Shown here: piece after piece, positions 27,013-33,221 of the stretch
Layout: every line of letters begins with the position of its first letter
How positions within the stretch are numbered: position 1 is the stretch's first letter
From: Pseudomonadota bacterium
GTDB taxonomy: Bacteria > Pseudomonadota > Gammaproteobacteria > Burkholderiales > Rhodocyclaceae
DNA length: 56,469 nt
Direction: 5' to 3'
NCBI GenBank assembly: GCA_021849505.1
Contig: JAJZSW010000008.1
Location: 1-56,469, forward strand
The notes under the pieces: generated by a model
Databases searched by the model: none
Seen by the model: only the letters and a program-made list of their open reading frames with translations
Told to the model about the DNA's origin: nothing
Program-made: the position numbers and the translations under genes

Positions 27013-27036
27013 ACCGGATTCCTGAATGAATCCGGT
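27013..27036 (-). promoter_or_regulatory. Intercistronic hairpin between dsrA and dsrB
   Basis: ACCGGATTC and GAATCCGGT make a perfect 9-bp stem with a 6-base loop, in the 112-base dsrA-dsrB gap. There is no T-run. It may mark an mRNA processing or stability point that sets dsrA and dsrB levels. Confidence 0.5.
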
Positions 27037-27057
27037 CCGGGCCTGAGGCGAAATGAC

Positions 27058-28353
27058 TTAGGCTGCAGCCTTCTTGGCGTTGATCCTGGCGACCTCTTCG
27101 TCCCAACCGCCGGTATTGACGTAGGGATTCGAGCGCGGGCAATTGACCATGTTCGCGTCCACATCCACATCGATGCCTTCGAGGAAGTTGGCCAGGCCGA
27201 TACGTTCGATCATCTCGCCGGTGCGCTCATGCTCGAGGGCGTTTTCGGCGAAGAAGTCGATGATGGTCTGGCCCAGTTCGACGAGTTTCTCGTAGTCCTC
27301 TTCCTGCTTCAGCGACATGAAGGGGACGATCACCGTGCCCAATGTGGCGCCGATCTTGAGGTGGCCGTGGCCGCCGACGAGGATGGTCGCACCCTTGTCC
27401 TTGCCCGGACCGAGGGCGCCGGTCATGACGTTGATGCAGTGCATGCAGCGCACGCAGTCCTTGTTGTCCACTTCGAGCGACTGGCTGTCGTTCAGGGCGA
27501 CGGCGCTGATGTGGGCATCCTTGCGCACGTCCTTGGTCTCCTTGACCTGGAGGGCGCGCGTCGGGCACATGCTGACGATGTCGTTGATCAGTTCATTCAT
27601 GCCATGCTTGGCGAACCACTTCTTGCCGAGCGCGTCATCGGTCTTCATGTTGTCGCGCCAGGTGCCGATGATCGCCATGTCGGAACGCTGGATGGCGTTC
27701 ATGCAGTCATTGCCGCAACCGGAGAACTTGAACTTGAACTTGTAGGGCAGGGCGGGACGATGGATGTCATCGAGGAAGCGGTTGACAACCATCTGGTGAG
27801 CCTTGGCTTCGTCGTAGCATGACTGCTCGCAGCGGGCTGCGCCGACGCAGGACATGCCGGTGCGGACGGAGGGGCCGGCGCCGCCCATGTCGAAACCCAT
27901 CTGGTTGATTTCGTCCCAGGCGGGCTGGACGTTCTCGGTTGTACAGCCCTGCAGCATGATGTCGCCCGTCTGGCCATGCAGCGCGATCAGGCCGGAACCG
28001 TACTTTTCCCAGATGTCGCAGAACTTGCGCAGGGTTTCGGTATCGTAGTGCATGCCGGGAGCGGGCATGATGCGGAGGGTGTGGAACTCGGCGGCATCCT
28101 TGAACTTGGGCTCGCCTTTTTCATCCTTGATTTCGGTGAAGCGGGGAATGACGCCGCCGCCGTAACCGAGCACACCGACCGTACCACCCTTCCAATAACC
28201 TTTGCGGGTCTTGTAAGAGTGCTCGAGATGGCCGAGCAGGTCGACGACGTAATCCTTGTCCTTCGCCAGACGCTTCAAGCCGGTGACAAAACTGGGCCAG
28301 GGGCCGGACTCGAGTTGGTCAAGCAAAGGGGTAGCGTGAGGCTGTTTGGCCAT
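27058..28353 (-). CDS. dsrA: Reverse dissimilatory sulfite reductase alpha subunit
   Basis: This 431-residue catalytic subunit has sirohaem-cluster ligands in SCVGAARCEQSC and SGCGNDCMNA, plus the inserted ferredoxin motif DCVRCMHCINVM. TRKGYWKGGTVGVLGYGGGVIPRF is characteristic near the N-terminus (residues 50-74). It is the first gene of dsrABEFHCMKLJOPNR, preceded by a GAGGAG ribosome binding site. The oxidative assignment rests on gene content (dsrEFH, dsrL) and not on this sequence alone. Confidence 0.97.
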   Translation of the reverse strand: MAKQPHATPLLDQLESGPWPSFVTGLKRLAKDKDYVVDLLGHLEHSYKTRKGYWKGGTVGVLGYGGGVIPRFTEIKDEKGEPKFKDAAEFHTLRIMPAPGMHYDTETLRKFCDIWEKYGSGLIALHGQTGDIMLQGCTTENVQPAWDEINQMGFDMGGAGPSVRTGMSCVGAARCEQSCYDEAKAHQMVVNRFLDDIHRPALPYKFKFKFSGCGNDCMNAIQRSDMAIIGTWRDNMKTDDALGKKWFAKHGMNELINDIVSMCPTRALQVKETKDVRKDAHISAVALNDSQSLEVDNKDCVRCMHCINVMTGALGPGKDKGATILVGGHGHLKIGATLGTVIVPFMSLKQEEDYEKLVELGQTIIDFFAENALEHERTGEMIERIGLANFLEGIDVDVDANMVNCPRSNPYVNTGGWDEEVARINAKKAAA

Positions 28354-28402
28354 GTTATCTCCTCGTAGGTGACTGTTGGGAACTGATGATCGCTAGGGGT
28401 GC

Positions 28403-28420
28403 ATCGGATTCCGATTTTTT
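28403..28420. promoter_or_regulatory. Palindrome plus T-run in the dsrA upstream region
   Basis: ATCGGA-T-TCCGAT at 28403-28415 is an odd palindrome, followed on the + strand by TTTTT. Just upstream of it on the dsrA strand, GATAAT occurs twice (in GATAATCCGAACCTGATAAT), the nearer copy being a plausible -10 for dsrA. The palindrome could be an operator near the dsrA start site. Confidence 0.35.
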
Positions 28421-28474
28421 GCCATTATCAGGTTCGGATTATCTTTGGCACCATACCTCCGGCAGGTAGAATAG

Positions 28475-28534
28475 CCGCATTCGAGGGATTAGGTGAACCT
28501 ACCCGAAGGGAGTATGGGGTTTTCCCCGATGCGG
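28475..28534 (+). ncRNA. Candidate structured RNA element in the leader of the 28619 gene
   Basis: Closing helix CCGCAT-t-CG (28475-28483) with CG-ATGCGG (28527-28534) encloses two hairpins. One is GGG-at-TAGG, loop TGAA, CCTA-CCC (28485-28504). The other is GGGG, loop TTTT, CCCC (28516-28527), which shares one base with the closing helix. The single-stranded joiner is GAAGGGAGTAT. This looks like a small three-way junction. No known riboswitch consensus was recognised. The complementary strand could also fold, so it might belong to the dsrA leader instead. Confidence 0.35.
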
Positions 28535-28618
28535 TGATGGCCCCCTGGAGCTTGTGGTGCGATAGTCCATCCCCATCTTTGGCAGCATTATTCTATTCCG
28601 GCGGCGAGCCGACCAACC

Positions 28619-28879
28619 GTGGACAAGATTACCAGCCTTGACAAGTTTCGTGTGCCCGTGGGCAACCAGGAAATCGAATTGCAGCAGATCGAATTCGCAG
28701 CCGGTGGCATACCGTTTCTCCGTTTGCGCATTCGCGAGCACCGCCGTTTCACGATTTTCGATGTTGACCCGGTGACGGCGGCACGCTGGGCCGAAATCAT
28801 GGCTGCCTGGTCGCGCCAGCAACTGGAAGCCGCGGCAAACCCGCTGCCGGGAGGCGGGCTGTCCTGTGACGAACCCTGA
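28619..28879 (+). CDS. Small unknown protein linked to dsr (86 residues)
   Basis: A GTG-started frame begins MDKITSLDKFRVPVGNQEIE. It contains RLRIREHRRFTIFDVDPVTAARWAEIM in the middle and a poorly conserved tail ending GGGLSCDEP. There is no signal peptide, membrane helix or metal motif. The family is not recognised. The next gene's GTG start lies inside its last codons, so it is probably co-translated with the Cmx6-like gene. The start codon has no strong ribosome binding site, and transcripts would carry the folded leader upstream. Confidence 0.65.
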   Translation: MDKITSLDKFRVPVGNQEIELQQIEFAAGGIPFLRLRIREHRRFTIFDVDPVTAARWAEIMAAWSRQQLEAAANPLPGGGLSCDEP

Positions 28880-29489
28880 AATGGTCGATCTCCAGTTCGT
28901 GCTTCAGGGCAGAAGTGTCCCGCTGGATTATGCTGATGCCTTGTGGCAGGCGATCCGGGCAAGCTTGCCCTGGCTGGACAACGAGGCACTGGCCGGCGTC
29001 CATCCCCTCTATGGCCTGAGTCCCGGACGCGGCGAGTGGTATCTCTCGCGGCGCTCGCACCTGAATTTGCGCCTGCCGCACGAACGGGTCCCGGACGCCC
29101 GGGCTCTGGTGGGTGTTCAGCTTGATCTGGCGGGGGTGAGCATCGAGGTTGGCAAGGTGACCGAGAAAGCAATTACGCATACCCCGGTCCTCTATTCAAA
29201 ATTTGTCACCCTCGATTCGGCTGCAGCCGGTTTGCCGGATGAGGCTCAGTTTTATGCAGGCTGCCTGGAGGAATTGGGCAGGCTGGAGCTCAAACCCCAT
29301 TCGGTGCTCTGTGGCAAACGGCAAATTGCCCAGACATCCCAGGGAACCTTGCACGGATTCAGTCTGATGGTGACAGGACTCGACGAAGCCGCGACGCTGT
29401 GCCTGATGAAGCACGGACTCGGCATCGAGCGCAAGCGCGGCTGCGGCATTTTCGTACCGCACAAGTCCAATCCGGCAGACGGCAGCTAG
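28866..29489 (+). CDS. Cas6/Cmx6-like RAMP protein, stand-alone
   Basis: This 207-residue protein fits the type I-MYXAN Cas6/Cmx6 family of CRISPR RNA endoribonucleases. Evidence: start MVDLQFVLQGRSVPLDYADALWQAI, then GVHPLYGLSPGRGEWYLS, SRRSHLNLRLPHERVPDA and ARALVGVQLDLAGVSIEVG, an alternating beta pattern (TPVLYSKFVTL), and the glycine-rich C-terminal loop LGIERKRGCGIFVPHKS. No CRISPR array or other cas gene is in the window. It is followed after 45 bases by a DsrC paralogue. GTG at 28866 is used; ATG at 28881 is possible. Nuclease activity here is untested and could be lost. Confidence 0.75.
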   Translation: MTNPEMVDLQFVLQGRSVPLDYADALWQAIRASLPWLDNEALAGVHPLYGLSPGRGEWYLSRRSHLNLRLPHERVPDARALVGVQLDLAGVSIEVGKVTEKAITHTPVLYSKFVTLDSAAAGLPDEAQFYAGCLEELGRLELKPHSVLCGKRQIAQTSQGTLHGFSLMVTGLDEAATLCLMKHGLGIERKRGCGIFVPHKSNPADGS

Positions 29490-29534
29490 AATGATTCGAA
29501 AAATTCATCTCAACTCATAGCCAAGGAGGAAATC

Positions 29535-29873
29535 ATGGGTATCGTTATCAATGGTGAAGAAAAAGAAGTCGATGATTACGGCTATCTGCTGGAACCCGAC
29601 TACAGCGAAGAGGCCGTGCAGGCTTTCGCCACAGCCGAGAACATCACGCTGACCGAGCAGCACTGGAAGGTCATCAACTACCTGCGGCAGAAATATCAGG
29701 AAGAAGGCCATACGCCCAACATGCGCAACCTGGTCAAGGGGCTGCAGGACGAAGACGTGTTGCCCGAAGCTGATACCAAGCTGCTGTTCGATCTTTTTCC
29801 GGATGGCGGCGCGGCCAAGCAGGGCTGCCGGATTGCCGGACTGCCCCAGCCGAAGGGCAAGGGTGGTTATTGA
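29535..29873 (+). CDS. DsrC-like protein with a single C-terminal cysteine
   Basis: This 112-residue DsrC/TusE-family protein has an AAGGAGG ribosome binding site. The fold core aligns with DsrC (GYLLEPDYSEEAVQAFA, LTEQHWKVINYLRQKY, LFDLFPDGG). The C-terminal arm KQGCRIAGLPQPKGKGGY keeps Cys98 but replaces the terminal Cys109 region with Lys, Gly and Tyr. It thus cannot form the intramolecular DsrC disulfide. TusE keeps the opposite cysteine. A regulatory or accessory sulfur carrier (RspA-like) role is inferred. A dispersed repeat copy follows its stop. Confidence 0.88.
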   Translation: MGIVINGEEKEVDDYGYLLEPDYSEEAVQAFATAENITLTEQHWKVINYLRQKYQEEGHTPNMRNLVKGLQDEDVLPEADTKLLFDLFPDGGAAKQGCRIAGLPQPKGKGGY

Positions 29874-29879
29874 TCCCGC

Positions 29880-29904
29880 AAAGTCGGCTCTGGCGGGACG
29901 GCAC
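29880..29904 (+). repeat. Dispersed 25-bp repeat, copy 5
   Basis: AAAG plus core with one change (TCGGCTCTGGCGGGACGGCA) plus C, starting 6 bases after the DsrC-like stop and ending 6 bases before the next gene's ATG. No ribosome binding site is seen apart from this element. Confidence 0.85.
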
Positions 29905-29910
29905 TGAATA

Positions 29911-30519
29911 ATGGCCATTCGCCTGAAAACCAAGTTCCACACCAAGGGCCAGCGCTCGCCTGCGACGCTGGCCTCGGTGGTGGCCGTGTTGGCGTGGAAG
30001 CTCGCCATCGAGTCGATCAAGCGCATGCGCAAGGCCGACTACGACATCGATCCGGGACGCCAATACTTCGACTTTGTATGCGAATTCCTTGCTTTTCTCG
30101 CAGTGTCCGCCGACCGCGTCGCCTATCGTGAGCTGGATGAGGCGGCGCGCGTGGAATTCACGACCGTGATGACCAGAAACATTGGTCGCTTCGTCGAGGA
30201 AAACAACATCATGCTGCTGGGCGAGGCCGTGCCGGGCGAGTCGCAGCGCCATTTCATCGACCTGTTCAACCGTCGTGCCGGAGAGTACGCCGAGTTCGAC
30301 TACGACGAAAGAGGGCCGGATTTCGGTTTCAAGCGTTTTTTCGCCGCCTGTCTGCGCGACGTGCTGCCCGAGAAGGACAAGCTCTGGGTGGTCGATCAGG
30401 CGATGGATATCGAGGCACCGGAAGCCCTGAAGATGCTGGAAAAGACCCTTGCCGGTCTTTTCAACCCGGAACAGGCGAAGAGCGAGCGGCGGCAGGATCT
30501 GCGCGGCTCGATCGACTGA
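29911..30519 (+). CDS. Unknown 202-residue protein in the dsr-linked cluster
   Basis: Starts MAIRLKTKFHTKGQRSP. It is largely helical in appearance. Notable parts are ASVVAVLAWKLAIESIKRM (possibly an amphipathic helix), DFVCEFLAFLAVSADRVAY, and a charged C-terminal half with GFKRFFAACLRDVLPEKDK. There is no signal peptide or known catalytic motif, and the family is not recognised. It is co-directional with the DsrC-like gene and the dioxygenase; gaps are 37 bases (mostly a repeat copy) and 11 bases. Confidence 0.7.
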   Translation: MAIRLKTKFHTKGQRSPATLASVVAVLAWKLAIESIKRMRKADYDIDPGRQYFDFVCEFLAFLAVSADRVAYRELDEAARVEFTTVMTRNIGRFVEENNIMLLGEAVPGESQRHFIDLFNRRAGEYAEFDYDERGPDFGFKRFFAACLRDVLPEKDKLWVVDQAMDIEAPEALKMLEKTLAGLFNPEQAKSERRQDLRGSID

Positions 30520-30530
30520 GAAGAAACAGG

Positions 30531-31409
30531 ATGGCCGGTCCCTACGACCTGAACGATGCCCGCGCCTATGCCGCATGGCGCGAACAGAAACTCGATACCG
30601 CGCCACGGCGCATCGAAGACATCGTCGTGACGCTGGATGACCCGCGTCAGCTCAAAACCGCTGAACGCGCCAGTCTCGTCGATCTCAACCAGCGCTGCAA
30701 CATGGCGATCTACGTCAGCAAGACCGGCACCGATCCCGACAAGGAGATTCCGCGCCGGCTCGGCCAGCAGCTCGGCATGACGACGCTCGATGGTCACTGG
30801 CTCACCGACAACGACGGCATTTCGCCGATTTCCGTCACGGGCGCCGAACAGCGTGGCGAGCGCAAGGAATTCATTCCCTACACCGACAAGCCGATCCGCT
30901 GGCACACTGACGGCTACTACAATACGCCCGAGCGTACGATCCGCGGCCTGCTGCTGCATTGCGTACAGAGCGGCGCGACCGGCGGTACGAACCAGCTGCT
31001 CGACCACGAGATCGCCTACCTCCTGCTGCGCGACGAAAATCCTGACTATATCCGTGCGCTGTCGGCGTCCGATGCGATGACGATTCCGCCGCGCACCGAC
31101 GACCAGGGCGTGGCGCGGGATGCGCAGTCCGGACCGGTCTTTTCCGTCAATGACGACGGCACGCTGCACATGCGTTACACGGCCCGCTCCGTCAGCATCG
31201 CATGGAACGCAGCGGCGGTCGCCGCGCGCACGACGCTCGAGCGCATCCTCGCGACGCCGACGCCGTGGACCTTCCACGGCCGACTCGAGCCCGGCATGGG
31301 GCTGGTCTGCAACAACGTCCTGCACGACCGGAGCAGTTTCACCGAAACGCCCGAAAAGCGGCGCCTGCTCTATCGTGCCCGTTACTACGAGCGCATCGCT
31401 GCCCGCTAA
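30531..31409 (+). CDS. TauD/TfdA-type Fe(II)/2-oxoglutarate dioxygenase
   Basis: This 292-residue protein has the iron facial triad His125-x-Asp127 (IRWHTDGYY) and distal His265 (NNVLHDRSSF), followed by RRLLYRARYYERI supplying the 2-oxoglutarate arginine. The N-terminal 90 residues carry a family-specific cap (DLNQRCNMAIYVSKTG). The substrate is unknown. TauD itself releases sulfite from taurine, so an organosulfur substrate is tempting beside dsr, but nothing in the sequence proves it. It ends the + strand cluster next to a GGGGG-TTCG-CCCCC hairpin. Confidence 0.85.
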   Translation: MAGPYDLNDARAYAAWREQKLDTAPRRIEDIVVTLDDPRQLKTAERASLVDLNQRCNMAIYVSKTGTDPDKEIPRRLGQQLGMTTLDGHWLTDNDGISPISVTGAEQRGERKEFIPYTDKPIRWHTDGYYNTPERTIRGLLLHCVQSGATGGTNQLLDHEIAYLLLRDENPDYIRALSASDAMTIPPRTDDQGVARDAQSGPVFSVNDDGTLHMRYTARSVSIAWNAAAVAARTTLERILATPTPWTFHGRLEPGMGLVCNNVLHDRSSFTETPEKRRLLYRARYYERIAAR

Positions 31410-31416
31410 CCGCTTC

Positions 31417-31432
31417 AGGGGGTTCGCCCCCT
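31417..31432 (+). terminator. TTCG-loop hairpin after the dioxygenase gene, with adjacent TATAAT
   Basis: AGGGGG, loop TTCG, CCCCCT: a very stable 6-bp stem with a UUCG tetraloop, 8 bases after the stop. It lacks a T-run. TATAAT at 31432-31437 directly follows and could be the -10 of the HDOD gene whose ATG is at 31467. Confidence 0.5.
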
Positions 31433-31466
31433 ATAATCGCCGGGTCATCCTTACTGGTAGCTGGCA

Positions 31467-32336
31467 ATGCCGCAGTTGTCCCCGGAACTCGAGCGCAGGC
31501 TGACCACGGCCGTCGATCGCATGCCCGCCTTTCCGAAGAGCGTGCAGACGGTCCTCGAAATGACGCGCAACATCAATTGCCTGCCCAAGAGCCTCGTCGG
31601 CGTGATCGAGAAGGATCCCGTGATGACGATGAAGATCCTGCGCGTCATCAACTCGGCCTACTACGGCCTGCCCAACAAGATCAGCTCGGTCGGCCAGTCG
31701 GTCGTCTATCTCGGCATCAACACCATCAAGAACCTCGCGCTCTCGTTCGCGGCAGTCGGCATCCTGCCGCGCTTCAACACGGCCGGCTTCGACGTCCAGC
31801 GCTATCTGCTGCATTCGCTGACGGTCGGTTCGGTCGCGCGGCTGCTTTGCGAAAAGTACGCACGCTCTGAGGCCGATCCGGGTGACTGCTATGTCGCCGG
31901 CCTGCTGCATGATTTCGGCAAGGTGGTGTTCGCCCAGTATATGTCTGCCGAATTCATCCAGGCACTGGGCATTGCGACAGATTCCGGCAAGCCGCTGCAT
32001 GTCGCCGAGACCGAGGTCATCGGCGCGGATCACGCCTATGTCGGCGCCTTGCTGGCAAAGAAATGGCAGTTCGGCGCGGCGCTGGTGGACTGCATCCGCG
32101 ACCATCATGCGCTCGATGTCGAACCGACCCCGATGCTCGACTGCCTGCGCATGGCAGACGCCATCTGCCGCAAGCATGCCTTTGGCGATTCCGGCAATCC
32201 CTGGCGCGACGAGGAACTGGCGCAATTGCCCACCCGTTTCGGCGCTGACCTCGAGGCGGTTGTTGCTGCACTGGGCGACCTGAACAAGCATGTCGAGGAT
32301 GCGCGGGCCTTTGCGCAGATCGGTACGGAAGGGTAG
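31467..32336 (+). CDS. HDOD domain protein
   Basis: This 289-residue cytoplasmic protein has an HDOD domain covering about residues 15-215 (DRMPAFPKSVQTVLEMT, LRVINSAYYGLP, VYLGINTIKNLALS, AGLLHDFGKVVF). HDOD proteins relate to HD phosphohydrolases and usually act in signalling without proven catalysis; here the HD pair in LLHDFGK is kept. It is 3 bases upstream of the metallo-beta-lactamase-fold gene, so co-expressed. No regulator domain is attached. Confidence 0.88.
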   Translation: MPQLSPELERRLTTAVDRMPAFPKSVQTVLEMTRNINCLPKSLVGVIEKDPVMTMKILRVINSAYYGLPNKISSVGQSVVYLGINTIKNLALSFAAVGILPRFNTAGFDVQRYLLHSLTVGSVARLLCEKYARSEADPGDCYVAGLLHDFGKVVFAQYMSAEFIQALGIATDSGKPLHVAETEVIGADHAYVGALLAKKWQFGAALVDCIRDHHALDVEPTPMLDCLRMADAICRKHAFGDSGNPWRDEELAQLPTRFGADLEAVVAALGDLNKHVEDARAFAQIGTEG

Positions 32337-32339
32337 GCG

Positions 32340-33221
32340 ATGAAAGTGAAGATGTGGGGCGTGCGCGGCTCGATCCCGGCGCCGGGACCGCGCACCGTGC
32401 GCTACGGCGGCAACACCACCTGCATCGAGGTGCGCAGCGACGACGACAGCCTGGTCATCCTCGACGCCGGCACCGGCATTTTCCCGCTCGCGCAAAGCCT
32501 GCTGGCGCGTCTGCCGGTGCAGGCCAACATCTTCATCACCCATACGCACTGGGACCATATCCAGGGCCTGCCCTTCTTCGTACCGCTCTACATTCCCGGC
32601 AATCAGGTATGCATCCATGGCGCATTCGACCTCGTCTCGATGCAAGGCATCGAGCAGGTGATGAATGTGCAGTTGCAGTACAGCTATTTCCCGATTCGCG
32701 AGGCCGAGCTGAAAGCCGGCATCGAGTACGTGACCTTGACCATTGGCGAGTCCGTCAACATCGGCGATGCGCGCGTGACACCGGTGCTGTTGAACCATCC
32801 GGTCACGGATCTCGGCTACCGTATCGAGTGCAACGGCAAGTCGCTGTTCTTCACCGGTGACCACGAGCCCTGGCTCAATATCTATGCGCCGGAAGATGAC
32901 GAGTACGCCGAATACCAGGCGATGGTCGAGCAGCGTCAGGCCGAGCTCGACGCCGCGATCGGCCCGGTCGATCTGCTGATCGTCGATACCGCCTACACGC
33001 AGGCAGAGTACCCCCAGAAGATCGGCTGGGGTCACGGTACTTACGATACCGCGATCGCCATGGCCCGACGCATCGGTGCCAAGCGTCTGCTCTGCACCCA
33101 CCACGAACCGACGCGCAGCGATGATGATCTCGAGAAGGTGTTCGCCGAGGCGCTGGCGCGTCATCCCGATCCGGGCTGCGAAATCCTTCTGGCCAGCGAG
33201 GGGCTGGAGATCGTGCTCTAA
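32340..33221 (+). CDS. Metallo-beta-lactamase-fold hydrolase
   Basis: This 293-residue protein starts MKVKMWGVRGSIPAPGP, followed by RYGGNTTCIEV and the zinc motif THTHWDHIQGLPFF. Further metal ligands are likely in LNHPVTDLGYR, FTGDHEP and CTHHEPTR. This subgroup is often found beside HDOD or response-regulator genes and resembles cyclic-nucleotide phosphodiesterase-like members; the substrate is unknown. Its TAA stop overlaps the stop of the convergent J-domain gene. Confidence 0.85.
   Translation: MKVKMWGVRGSIPAPGPRTVRYGGNTTCIEVRSDDDSLVILDAGTGIFPLAQSLLARLPVQANIFITHTHWDHIQGLPFFVPLYIPGNQVCIHGAFDLVSMQGIEQVMNVQLQYSYFPIREAELKAGIEYVTLTIGESVNIGDARVTPVLLNHPVTDLGYRIECNGKSLFFTGDHEPWLNIYAPEDDEYAEYQAMVEQRQAELDAAIGPVDLLIVDTAYTQAEYPQKIGWGHGTYDTAIAMARRIGAKRLLCTHHEPTRSDDDLEKVFAEALARHPDPGCEILLASEGLEIVL

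Noticed and set aside
28390-28440. TPP-riboswitch-like strings (CTAGGGGTGC and CGAACCTGATAATGGC)
   Set aside because: The two strings are on opposite strands and the CTGAGA core is missing, so they cannot form one aptamer.
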